From positions 133,325,546 to 133,389,545 of the forward strand of contig CM057338.1 in assembly GCA_030015575.1 (NCBI GenBank): DNA of 64,000 nucleotides, written 5' to 3'. The stretch comes from Agapanthus africanus (lineage: Eukaryota; Streptophyta; Magnoliopsida; Asparagales; Amaryllidaceae). Every line of letters begins with the position of its first letter. Within the stretch, counting starts at the first letter, position 1. The position numbers and the translations under genes were made by a program. Shown in pieces: positions 45,900 to 55,705 of this stretch. The notes under the pieces were generated by a model. That model did no database searches. It worked only from the letters and a program-made list of their open reading frames with translations, and was not told the DNA's origin.

Positions 45900-46093
45900 T
45901 AACTAAACTTAAACTAGCTTGGTAGTGAAGTGTAACAAAGTTCGGAACCGAAAAAATCACAAAACCGGAAAAACAAAACCCTAAGTTTCTGTTGAAATTT
46001 TTTCTGCTCTAAATGAAAAACTTTATACTTGTAAATTCGTCTCAGGGTTTTGTGTGAACACCCATGAAAAACGTTGCCCTAATTCATTCAAAC

Positions 46094-46142
46094 TGCCGCG
46101 CTTCCGCCGCACGAGGTAGGCATGTGCGGCGGAAGCGCCGCG
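46094..46142. repeat. Paired-palindrome module in C2b leader, with compensatory changes
   Basis: Arms TGCCGCGCTTCCGCCGCA (46094-46111) and TGCGGCGGAAGCGCCGCG (46125-46142), offset 31 bp, 194 nt from the primer-binding site. Each arm alone is an imperfect palindrome, but between arms 16 of 18 positions pair. Positions 8 and 15 of arm 1 (C instead of the common G) face G at positions 11 and 4 of arm 2. Confidence 0.9.
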
Positions 46143-47132
46143 GTTTGTCGTCTTCTGTGCATAGTTTTTCGTGCAGTGTGTGTCTGTGTTGATTTTAGGA
46201 TTTTTCAGATATATTATATGTGCCCAGATTTTCCAGAACTGAAATTCACTTTTGGGGTCCTATAATTCCGTATTTTTTCCGAACTTCACTGCACTTTGGC
46301 TATGTTGGTTATATCTGTGATGTTTGCATGTATTGAACGTCGGCTAATCGCTATAAGTCGATTAGTCGGGGTTATACATGATCTGTGTTGGATATTGGAA
46401 TGTGTATATGATTCTGTTGGACTGTCACGGGTGAATAGCCGGGGTGGATGTGAGATGAGCTTTTGTTTTTCTTTCATTCATTGTAAATGTAAATTGATGT
46501 AATATTATTATTTGTTTGGCCGCACAACCGGGTCGGAGTTGTAGCCGTCATTGTATAATTCTTTTTACTGTTTTTGCTCCTAGGATAGACCCATGGAGGG
46601 GGTGCACAAACTGCCGAGTACTTGGCGGGTAGTTTGCCGCACCCGTAGGGGTCTTGGGTGGGGTATTTGGCTATTCACCGCGACCGTGTTATCCGCTTTT
46701 TCGTTCCAGGCTCGAAAGGATTGCGGATTGCTAGTATATCCAATGTATTCATCTGTGATCTGTAATGTCTATCATTGCTTTACTATTTAGGCGTTGCTTA
46801 TGTTTTACAGCCGCGCTAGCCCAGCCCCCGCTCTGTCGTTAGTTAAGTAACCTAACGAGTGATGACGGGAACCCGTGGCGAATGCGAATGGCATAAGCGT
46901 ACGTCATATTTTGGTTGTTTTCTGCAATGGTAGGATTAAATGATGGGACGCATTAAAAGAACTAATGCAAGAATATCACGCATTAAAAGAACTAATGCAA
47001 GAAAAATAAACCTAAAAGACGTTGTTGGAACAAGTTTTTCAAAAAAAAGCTGTTATTGCAAGGACGTTCATTTTTGTTTTGCATCGCGGTATTCGGTTAT
47101 GAATACCCAGCACCTCAGTCGACGAGGCAAGG

Positions 47133-47297
47133 GCCGAGATCTCTTCACCGGGAGTGACCCCTTGGACAAAAGTTTGCGTCAGGGTAATAACTTCACTATA
47201 GTCGATTATTCTTGCTTTGCATCGAGGTATTCATTTTGTAATATCCTGCACCTCATTCGACGAGGAAAGAGCCGAGATCCCTTCACAGGGAGTGACC
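47133..47297 (+). repeat. Duplicated leader block, 138-bp offset (C2b)
   Basis: GCCGAGATC(T/C)CTTCAC at 47133 and 47271, the same pair and spacing as in NA1 and NA2. This links the C2 and NA families. Confidence 0.85.
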
Positions 47298-48110
47298 TCT
47301 TTAGCAAAAAGTTTTTCGCCACTATATTTTCAAAAGGTGTATCACGTTCCTTCAACGACATCAAGTTCATTACGTTAACGGGTTTTTCGCCAAAAAACCC
47401 AGCCGTAGCCCTCCGTCGTTTCTTATAAGCTATACTTAGTATTCGTGCTGCGTTTGTTGACTGTGTCAAGGCGCAGTGAACGGTAGCTAAGTGTTGCTTA
47501 TTTGCTGGATACAATGTGATTGGTTAGGACATTTGTGTAACCTTGTTGACTGTGTCAAGGGTTATGCAGGTGGGTTTAATGCAATCAAGACAACGACGGG
47601 ATGAACTTGACTAGGACTTTTTGATTTGTTGACTGTGTCAAGATCACTTGAGTCCTAGGGGCAAAAACCACATCGGGAGTTTCAAAAGAACTGAAACTTG
47701 CAGATTTAGCATACCTTCTGGAGTGTGGTGACTAGAGTGGATTTCATCTAGGTTATCACACAATGACAGTTGGATCCCGATCCCACTGATGAGTTGGTTT
47801 ACTCTCGGGAGATTATTTCACTTAACGATCAATGCTATAAACCTAGTAGGTGTCTAGAAAGGTGTTAGCGGGGTTACGCCCCCAGGGAAAAGAGGTTCTT
47901 TAATTAAGAAACTTCGCGAAAGCGTTGGAAAACCTCCCTCGAAGTACCGACACTAGCCTGGCTGAAAGGTTAAGCAAGTATTGTGACGTGAATTAAAACC
48001 CGGCTAGTTCTTCTTTTAAAAGGTTTTAAGAAGGATTTGAGGAAACAGTGGGAGACACCCTGGTTAGATAAATTAATAAACCAATCTAATCTTGCACGAG
48101 CATACGCTGA

Positions 48111-51100
48111 GTGTTTCTTTTCTCTCTCCAGGCAGCAACCTTTTCACGCCCTAATCAAGATAATAAAATGTATCGCTTGACCGATCCGAATTCTTATTCG
48201 GGACTGGGGAAAGTTGGTTCAGCTCTAACTTGTGACAACAGTCATGAGTATGAGAATGGGAAAGAGGAAAGTATGGATTTCCAGGATACCCAGTTGAAGA
48301 AGAAGCATGGTTTTGCATCTACTTCAGGTGTTCTTGTAATTGAGAACTGTTTTACGGTCAGCCCTACCTCCTGGGTACTTGATACCGGATCAGGATCTCA
48401 TATCTGTAATTTATTACAAGGACTGAGAAAAAGTAGGATAGTTGCACCGGGTGATATGTCGCTTAGAGTAGCGAACGGAGCACAAGTTAATGCGGCAGCC
48501 GTCGGTGAATATCACCTAGTATTGCCAAATGGCAAGACTATGATTTTGAACGATTGCTACTATGTACCCTCCATGGTTTGCAACATCATATCAGTTTCTT
48601 TACTCGATAAAGATGGATATAACTTTGTTCTTGAAAAGAATATCATGAACATTTACCTTGATAAGGTACTGGTTGCAGAGGGTACATTGTTTAATGGTAT
48701 CTACGTTCTAAATCAGAATACAGTTCTCAATATACAAAACACACGCAAGAGGAAGAATTCAGATACGAATGAATCCTACTTGTGGCATTGTAGACTTGGT
48801 CATGTCGGAGAGAAAAGACTGAGTAAGTTGCATAGAGATGGACTCTTGGATGCGTTCGAGTTTTCATCTTATGAAACTTGTCAGTCTTGTCTCAAAGGGA
48901 AGATGACCAAATCTCCGTTCACCGGACATGGAGAAAGAGCAGCAGAGCTCTTGGGACTCGTACATAGTGATGTATGTGGTCCGATGTCTATACATGCAAG
49001 GGGTGGGTTCTCATACTTCATCACATTCACTGACGATCTCTCTAGGTTCGGATATGTGTATCTGATGAAACACAAATCTGAAGCTTTTGAGAAATTCAAG
49101 GAATTCAGAAAGGAAGTAGAGAACCAGACAGGCAAAAGTATCAAGATCCTCCGGTCTGACAGGGGAGGGGAGTACTTAAGCACGGAATTCCTAGATTACT
49201 TAAAAGAGAATGGTATTCTCTCTCAGCTTACTCCTCCTTATACACCACAGCACAACGGTGTATCGGAGCGGAGGAATCGTACCCTACTGGATATGGTTCG
49301 CTCCATGATGAGTAGTGCTGAGTTACCTCTTTCATTCTAGGGATATGCACTTCAAACTGCAGCACATCTATTGAATCAAGTTCCATCCAAATCCGTGCCT
49401 AAGACTCCGTATGAAATATGGAGTGGTAAAAGTTTGTATCTTAAACGTATTAAGATTTGGGGTTGCCCAGCTTATGTCAAAAAGCAGAACCCAGACAAAC
49501 TTGAGGCACGGGCAGTTTTGTGTAAGTTTGTGGGATACCCAAAAGATTCAAGTGGGTATCTATTCTACCATGCAGAGGAACAGAAGATAATTGTTTCAAG
49601 AAATGCCATATTTTTAGAAAAAGAATTTCTTGTTAAAAACATTAGTGGCAGCACGGTAGAACTGGATGAAATTCCAGAAACACAAGCTTTAACAGAAAAT
49701 TTGGAGGAACCGCTAGATTCAATAACCCCAAACGAACCTCAGCCACTCCGCAGATCTGGTAGGATTTCTCATCCGCCCGAGAGATACTACGGTTTTCTCA
49801 TAGACGGGGATCGAGAGGATTGCATCTTGGAAGAAGATGACCCTACCAGTTTCAGGCAGGCCATTATCAGTAGGGACTCTGATAAGTGGCAGGAAGCAAT
49901 GCAATCCGAAATGGAGTCCATGTACGCCAATAAAGTGTGGACCATGGATATTGCTCCACCTGGGGTAAAACCCGTTGGATGCAAATGGATCTACAAAAGG
50001 AAACTTGGTGTAGATGGGCAGGTGGAAACCTATAAAGCTAGACTCGTTGCAAAAGGTTTTCGTCAAAGACCTGGTTTGGACTATGATGAGACTTTTTCTC
50101 CGGTGGCTATGCTCAAATCCATTAGGATCTTACTTGCCATTGCTGCCTTCCATGACTATGAAATCTGGCAGATGGATGTTAAGACGGCCTTCCTAAACGG
50201 TTGTTTGGAAGAGTGCGTTTACATGGATCAACCAGAAGGTTTCGTAGACAGTGGGAGCAGCGGAAGGGTGTGCAAGTTGCTTAAATCCATTTATGGATTA
50301 AAGCAGGCATCGCGGAGCTGGAACATCTGTTTTGATGAGGCAATCAAGGAATTTGATTTCATCAAGAACGAAGATGAACCCTGTGTGTATAAGAAGATTG
50401 TAGGACGAACTGTCGTATTCCTAGTCTTGTACGTGGACGACATTCTTTTGATAGGAAATGATATTCCTATGCTACAATCGGTCAAGCTATTTTTGTCACA
50501 AAGGTTCTCCATGAAGGACCTGGGTGATGCCTCGTACATTCTGGGGATCAAGATCTATAGAGATAGATCCAAGAGACTATTGGGACTTTCGCAGTCCAGG
50601 TACATAGAGACCGTACTAAAGAGATTTAGTATGGAGGATTCCAAGCGCGGTAACATACCCGCATTGCACGGAATTACCCTCTCCAAGAAGATGTCTCCTA
50701 AGACTGACGAGGAGAGGGTTCGCATGAGCACTATACCCTACGCTTCGGCGGTAGGATCTATAATGTATGCGATGCTATGTACAAGACCAGATGTAGCTTA
50801 CGCATTGAGCACGGTAAGCCGGTATCAGTCAGACCCAGGGGAGGACCACTGGATAGCAGTGAAGAACATTCTCAAGTACCTGAGGAGGACTAAGGAGATG
50901 TTCCTGGTTTACGGTAATGGAGACCTCAGGGTCGAGTCCTTTACCGATTCAAGCTTCCAGAGTGACAAAGATGACAGCAAGTCAGTCTCGGGTTTTGTGT
51001 TTACCCTCAACGGAGGGGCGGTATGTTGGAGGAGTTCCAAGCAGGATACCGTCGCAGACTCGACGATGGAGGCTGAATACATTGCTGCAAGCGATGCCGC

Positions 51101-51416
51101 AAAAGAGGCAGTCTGGATTAAGAAGTTCATTAGTGAACTTCAGGTGGTTCCGTCCATTGTTGACCCAATACCTTTGTATTGCGATAACAATGGGGCTATA
51201 GCTTTAGCGAAGGAACCAAGGTCCCATCAGAAATCCAGGCACATCTTAAGGCGGTATCACCTGATCAGGGAGATCATTGATCGACAGGAGATCGAGGTGT
51301 GGAGAGTGGATACAAAGGACAACACTGCGGACCCATTCACAAAGGCTTTACCCCAGACTCAGTTCGAGCGGCTGATCGAGATGATAGGTCTTCGATACGC
51401 CAGTACATGGCCTTAG
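48111..51416 (+). pseudogene. C2b pol (protease, integrase, RT, RNase H) without gag, one nonsense codon
   Basis: One frame of 1102 codons broken only by TAG at 49338-49340, where the context and the C2a homologue (FWG) indicate Trp. The first ~60 residues have no counterpart in C2a and replace Gag and its zinc knuckle; the true start is uncertain. Protease DTGSGSHICN starts at residue 91. Integrase has zinc ligands H226, H231, C257, C260 and catalytic D287, D350, E386 (35-residue spacing). After the stop come the integrase C-terminus (IKIWGCPAYV), RT with DVKTAFLNG and YVDD (residues 354-357 of the second piece), and RNase H (FTDSSFQSD, STMEAEY, YCDNNGA), ending ADPFTKALPQ. Apart from the stop, no lesion is evident. 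Confidence 0.95.
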
Positions 51417-51419
51417 TGC

Positions 51420-51430
51420 AAGTGGGAGAT
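51420..51430 (+). other. Polypurine tract of C2b
   Basis: AAGTGGGAGAT directly before the 3' LTR and three bases after the pol stop. Confidence 0.93.
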
Positions 51431-53533
51431 TGTTAGTGTATATGCCCTAGAGGCCATTACTGTATCATACTAGCATGTATATTACTTGATGGAAGCTTGG
51501 GATATTCACAGTTGTACAGACAATCTTGTTCAATATAGTAGTATGCTACTTGGTTTGTCTCTGCTTTAATGTGTACATGTGTGTTTATTTATTATATCAC
51601 CTATACGCATTAGTAGAGCCCTTAGGATCTTTGCTTGATTACCGGCGTTGTGATGGCGATCACACTCGTGGGGCTGGGTAATCTACAAGCACATCCTTAT
51701 ACAGGTCCCTAGTCGTAGGACTATCGAGACAGGGCATCGATACTCCGGAGTAGACTAGCGTATGCGCTTCTCATCCCAGTGTGGGAGATGGTCTGTCCCA
51801 CAGCCATCAGTACGTCGTACTGGAGATAGTATACGGGTGCTCGTTGGGTTACGAGTACACTGGACAGGACTCGTCGGGAACTGACAGGTTGGTATTATAC
51901 CTATCGTCAGTTATCAGTTCCCAGGTGACATGAGTACAGCTTAGTCCGCTGACTTGACACTGGCACTTCGCCTCGAGTGTGTTCCCACTGCACTTTGATC
52001 ACTACCCTACCACGGCTCAAAGGAGTCGTGCAAACAGGTGATGGTTGGGTGCAGTCCCGAAGCACTTGGAGGCAGTGACGGTTAGACAGGATTCGTCTCT
52101 CCCGGTATTGGGAGTTGACATCGCGCTGTGTCTAGGAGAGCCATTACACGAGTAGTCCCTGGCCAGGGCAAGCGAGATATACTGGTAGGTTCCAGTGTTA
52201 TCTCAGGGTGTTTTGGGCTTCACTCCGACAAGACTTGTACCGCTATTGGGGGACTGACGTTTTACCGCCCCCTAGGCCCGACATGCGATGTATCAGACGA
52301 ACAGACCGGACTGTACGGAGAATGTCACATTCAGACTCAGTAGGAGTTCAGATGGGGTTTCACCTCGTCAGCCTTCTTGTGGGCATCTACCTGGGGACCG
52401 TTACGCACAGCTAGTGCCGCTTGCGGTCTGTGGTTAAACCCACTGCCAGCGTAGTGTCGAGTCTTTAGAGTCCCACACAGAGGGTATTCGCCTCTGGGCA
52501 AAACAGAGTAGAGGTCGCATGGTTTTGCGACAGGGTTCGTTCTCATCCGCGCATTTGTGCACGTTTGGAGTCCGGACGGATATTGCCAGCGGGCTCTGGT
52601 TTGAGCCGGATACTGGTATATGTTTTGGGGTTGCTTTTATATCTTGGTATTCTTGTTCCTCGGAACGAGAATGCAGGTGTGTATGCACAGTTGCTTGAGG
52701 CGGAGGATGAGGTTTTTCATTAGGGTTTCGGAACGGGTGCGTATGCACAGTTGACAGTTATCATTTTCCAAACCCTAATGGATTTATGGATTATCTATTA
52801 ATAATAGTAATTAAATGAGAATTATGTTATGGTTGATTTTTGTTGACTTGTTGACCATGGTTGACTTGTTGACCATGGTTGAATGTTGACCACCATCATG
52901 CTTTCAAAGATACTCCTTGATTTAAGCTTACACTCATTTATTGAAAGTATGATAGTGGTCATTCTAAATTAACCATCAACTATTCTCATTTTCAATTATT
53001 ATTATTAATTAGATATTTCCTTTTTCTTTTAGTTATGGTTGCTAAAAGAAAAGAGCTCATTCTTTCATATCCATTCTCTCTCCTCTCTTCTTCTTCTTCT
53101 TCCTCAAGCTCAAGGTGATTCCTTCTCATGTGTTGAGAATCCTTCACCTTGAAAAGAAAACAACCCCTTAACACTCTCTACTCTCTCTAGGGTTCAAGGT
53201 TTAGCAAGCCGGAAACCCTAGTTCACTCAAAGATCGAGGAAGAGCCCAAAGGTCGAACCTTCGAGGTGGATCCATCTTCGACGGAAGAAGGCGACGAGAA
53301 GAGAACCATTCAAGCTACTACAAAGAACAAGAAAGAAGAACAACAACAAGAAGAGAAGGAGTTCAAGTTTAGGTATAACCATCTTCATAGTAGCTAACTC
53401 TCTTTAGCAAGTATGCTAGTTTAGTTTAGCAAAGATCCGGCTTTTACGGTCCATGTTACAAAGTTTAGAAAAAAATTTGATTTACCGTTTCCGCAACCCC
53501 GAAAGTACCGGGAGAGGTAACGTGGACCTAACA
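51431..53533 (+). repeat. 3' LTR of C2b
   Basis: 2103 bp, about 13 substitutions from the 5' LTR and no net length change. The W-box cluster recurs at 52843-52890. No gene. Confidence 0.95.
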
Positions 53534-53538
53534 GGGTA
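53534..53538. repeat. Target-site duplication of C2b, right copy
   Basis: GGGTA, identical to 43778-43782. Confidence 0.95.
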
Positions 53539-53951
53539 GGGGTGGGGCTGCGGTTCCGCGGCCTATTGGTGAGATCATCTCATCAAAACTTTAGGTCAGC
53601 TTCTTGATGCTTTGTTCTTTCTACTTCTGTAGTTCTTTTCCTTATTTGGCTTCTGGGTTTTCTCCAGATCTTTCAGTGAAACTTGTAGTGGTCTTTTAAC
53701 TGTTTCCTTTGACATTTCGGACCATGCGTTTCCTTGTACAATTATGAATTGTTCTTCGTCTAGGCTTGACTAGGACCCTTCTACTTGTTGGTCAAAAGTC
53801 CCTCTTTTGTATCATCTTTTATCTTTTTCACTGTTTTCGCTCCAAGAACCTGTATCCTGTAATATGCAGCAGACATGCGTCAAAAGCACCTGTTTATTTA
53901 TAAAACGAATAAGAATGGGGAATATAATAATGCAATATTATGATATGAACA
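53539..53951 (-). repeat. 3' LTR of Ath3, part 2
   Basis: Resumes the LTR after C2b and matches 63087-63498, ending 'attatgatatgaaca'. It contains the second palindrome arm GGCTGCGGTTCCGCGGCC at 53546-53563. Confidence 0.9.
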
Positions 53952-53967
53952 AATACCCCCAAACTTA
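53952..53967 (-). other. Polypurine tract of Ath3
   Basis: AATACCCCCAAACTTA on the plus strand (sense TAAGTTTGGGGGTATT), adjoining the 3' LTR. Confidence 0.85.
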
Positions 53968-53970
53968 TCT

Positions 53971-53990
53971 TTTGCTCGTCCTCGAGCAAA
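53971..53990. repeat. Hairpin beside the Ath3 polypurine tract
   Basis: TTTGCTCG, loop TCCT, CGAGCAAA: a perfect 8-bp stem starting three bases from the polypurine tract. Possible roles are in 3' end formation or plus-strand priming; none is shown. Confidence 0.75.
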
Positions 53991-55408
53991 CTTATTATTT
54001 TATTCTCGATAAAACCTAACCGCACTTTCGCAGGGAAACGCGATTGCACTGAGCTCGTGCAACAAGCCGTTAAACCTCTAGGTGTCCCTAGTAGGAGGAG
54101 TGTTGTCTCCTGAGGGTTTTCAGCGGATACTACCCACAAAATCCTATCAATTAGTCCCACTGACTTTAATTCTCCAATTAGGTTTTATAACAAGGAATTC
54201 TATTATCATTGACTCATAAATTACCCACCCATATTCTTCACACTTCCTCATAATTTAACTTAAGATTATATATGTTCGATAGACTCACTCAGCTTTCAGC
54301 ATTTCTTAAGTTTTCCTTCTAAGGTTCCATCTCCACTTGGAAATTTTTCTATCAACTCTACTAAAGATACAAGTTCTATTCTTCACTCCTTTCTCTTATC
54401 TCAACTCTAATCATATATCCCCACGTGTGTGTATAAATCACCCCTACACTTGGAAATTCAAATCAAGCAATCATACTCTTGTCCGTTGTCCAAAGCACTA
54501 ATTAACTGGTGAATTCACATCCTTCATGCGACTGTTAATACTTCTTGAGGTACCAACAACCGATTACAAGATATGTTTGCACTTTAAAGCGTAATTCCTA
54601 GTCTTGCAACACCCAAGGCTTTTAGAAGTGACTCCCAAACCAGTTGGTCTAAGGCACTAGGTGATGAAGCACCTTTGCTAAATATTTTTCTATTTTTGCA
54701 GCCTTAAGTAATCATAAAGACCAGTGTTCATTTTTTTTCTTTATTCACATTTTTTTTATTTTCTTCATACTAAGGACTTTAGACAAGAGCATTTCAAGGT
54801 CTCTTCTACTATTCGAAGTTTCAAGGTGCGTGATTGTGCAATTTGTAGGGTATATATTTTCAGAGTATAGACTTAAGCTAGGAATTATTTTTCAAACTTA
54901 TACTCTAATAAGAATATCAATATTTTTCCTTTATTTCAACTTAGCCCAAAAAGTGAACTCAAAATTTGCCTAGTTCTAAATAAACTACAAAGACATATGC
55001 TTTCTACCGTTAATCTTTAAAGAAGGTTATTTTTAGGGTTTTTAATTTACTACGTCAAAGATCTAATTGTTCCTAGCTAGTTAACATATCTGTCAAACTC
55101 AAGTTAAATATGGTCAAAATTGAATACAATATTTTTTTATAATTTTTTAATTTTTCAATTTTTTATGGGTTTACAAATAAATATGCAAATGCAAAAATAT
55201 GTACATATGAATACGAAGGAAGAAAACGTACCGAGCATACCCCCAAACTTAAACTTGACAGTGTCCTCACTGTCATGCTGCACCAAGAGGGTCAAAATGT
55301 CGGCACTCCCCTGTTTATTAACATACAAATGATACACACCCCCAAACTTATTTGAAATAAAGTTTTGGAAAAATTGAATGGAAATTCGGGGGTGAAAGTG
55401 GAGGAAGA
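53991..55408 (-). other. Ath3 region between pol and 3' LTR (no gene)
   Basis: About 1.4 kb of A/T-rich non-coding DNA where some Athila elements carry an env-like ORF. None is seen; the short ORFs at 53894-54160 and 55155-55412 have no recognisable motif. Two further polypurine-like tracts (plus-strand ACCCCCAAACTT) lie at 55239-55250 and 55338-55350, close after pol. Confidence 0.65.
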
Positions 55409-55705
55409 TCAATCAGTGTAAATCGGCTCATGCAACAACAGGAGCTCCTCCGATTGGTCCGCTGTGAAGAACGGTTTCAATCGATGTCCATTCACTTTGA
55501 ATAAAGTACCGTCTTCAGGATTTTCAAGATCAACCGCACCGTGCGGATAAACGGTGTGGACTACAAAAGGTCCTCTCCATCTAGAACGGAGCTTGCCGAG
55601 ATGATAATGTAACCGAGTGTCATAGAGTAAAACCTGTTGACCAGGTTCAAAAGTTTTTCGCAAAAGGTGTTTATCGTGGAACACCTTAGTTCGGTTTTCA
55701 CAATT
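55409..55705 (-). pseudogene. Ath3 integrase C-terminal domain, out of frame
   Basis: A 91-codon stretch (55409-55684) with FEPGQQVLLYDTRL, GKLRSRWRGPFVV and NGHRLKPFF: the integrase C-terminal segment with the GPFVV (GPY/F-type) motif that contributes to DNA binding. It is one frame away from the upstream pol, so an indel lies near 55700. Pol would end here, as the stop is followed by non-coding DNA. Confidence 0.88.

Larger units (their letters stand above)
45900..48110 (+). other. C2b untranslated leader (no gene)
   Basis: Holds in order: the paired-palindrome module (46094-46142); the conserved CGTTAG...CTAACG-armed block (46837-46857); the 138-bp-offset GCCGAGATC pair (47133, 47271); three 'ttgactgtgtcaag' repeats (47457, 47549, 47629); and a gag-proximal block. 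The ORF at 46940-47428 reads through these repeats and is not credible as protein. Confidence 0.75.
43783..53533 (+). mobile_element. C2b: young Ty1/copia retrotransposon lacking gag, nested in the Ath3 3' LTR
   Basis: A 9751-bp plus-strand element with two LTRs of exactly 2103 bp, perfect TSDs, primer-binding site, 2.2-kb leader, a pol reading frame with a single nonsense codon, and a polypurine tract. I count about 13 LTR differences (99.4% identity), so it is the youngest insertion here. Gag is absent: the frame passes from the leader end almost straight to protease, so the copy presumably moved with Gag supplied by a relative. Confidence 0.96.

Noticed and set aside
46940-47428. A 162-codon ORF in the C2b leader and related ORFs at 6330-6844 and 38029-38588
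   Set aside because: They read through the duplicated leader block; protein sequence is repetitive and frames differ between elements.
49338-49340. TAG in C2b pol as a programmed read-through site
   Set aside because: It lies within integrase at a conserved Trp position, with no gag before it; a plain nonsense mutation is simpler.
53894-54160. An 88-codon minus-strand ORF after Ath3 pol as an env-like gene
   Set aside because: Too short, no signal peptide or membrane segment pattern, and it overlaps the polypurine tract and hairpin.
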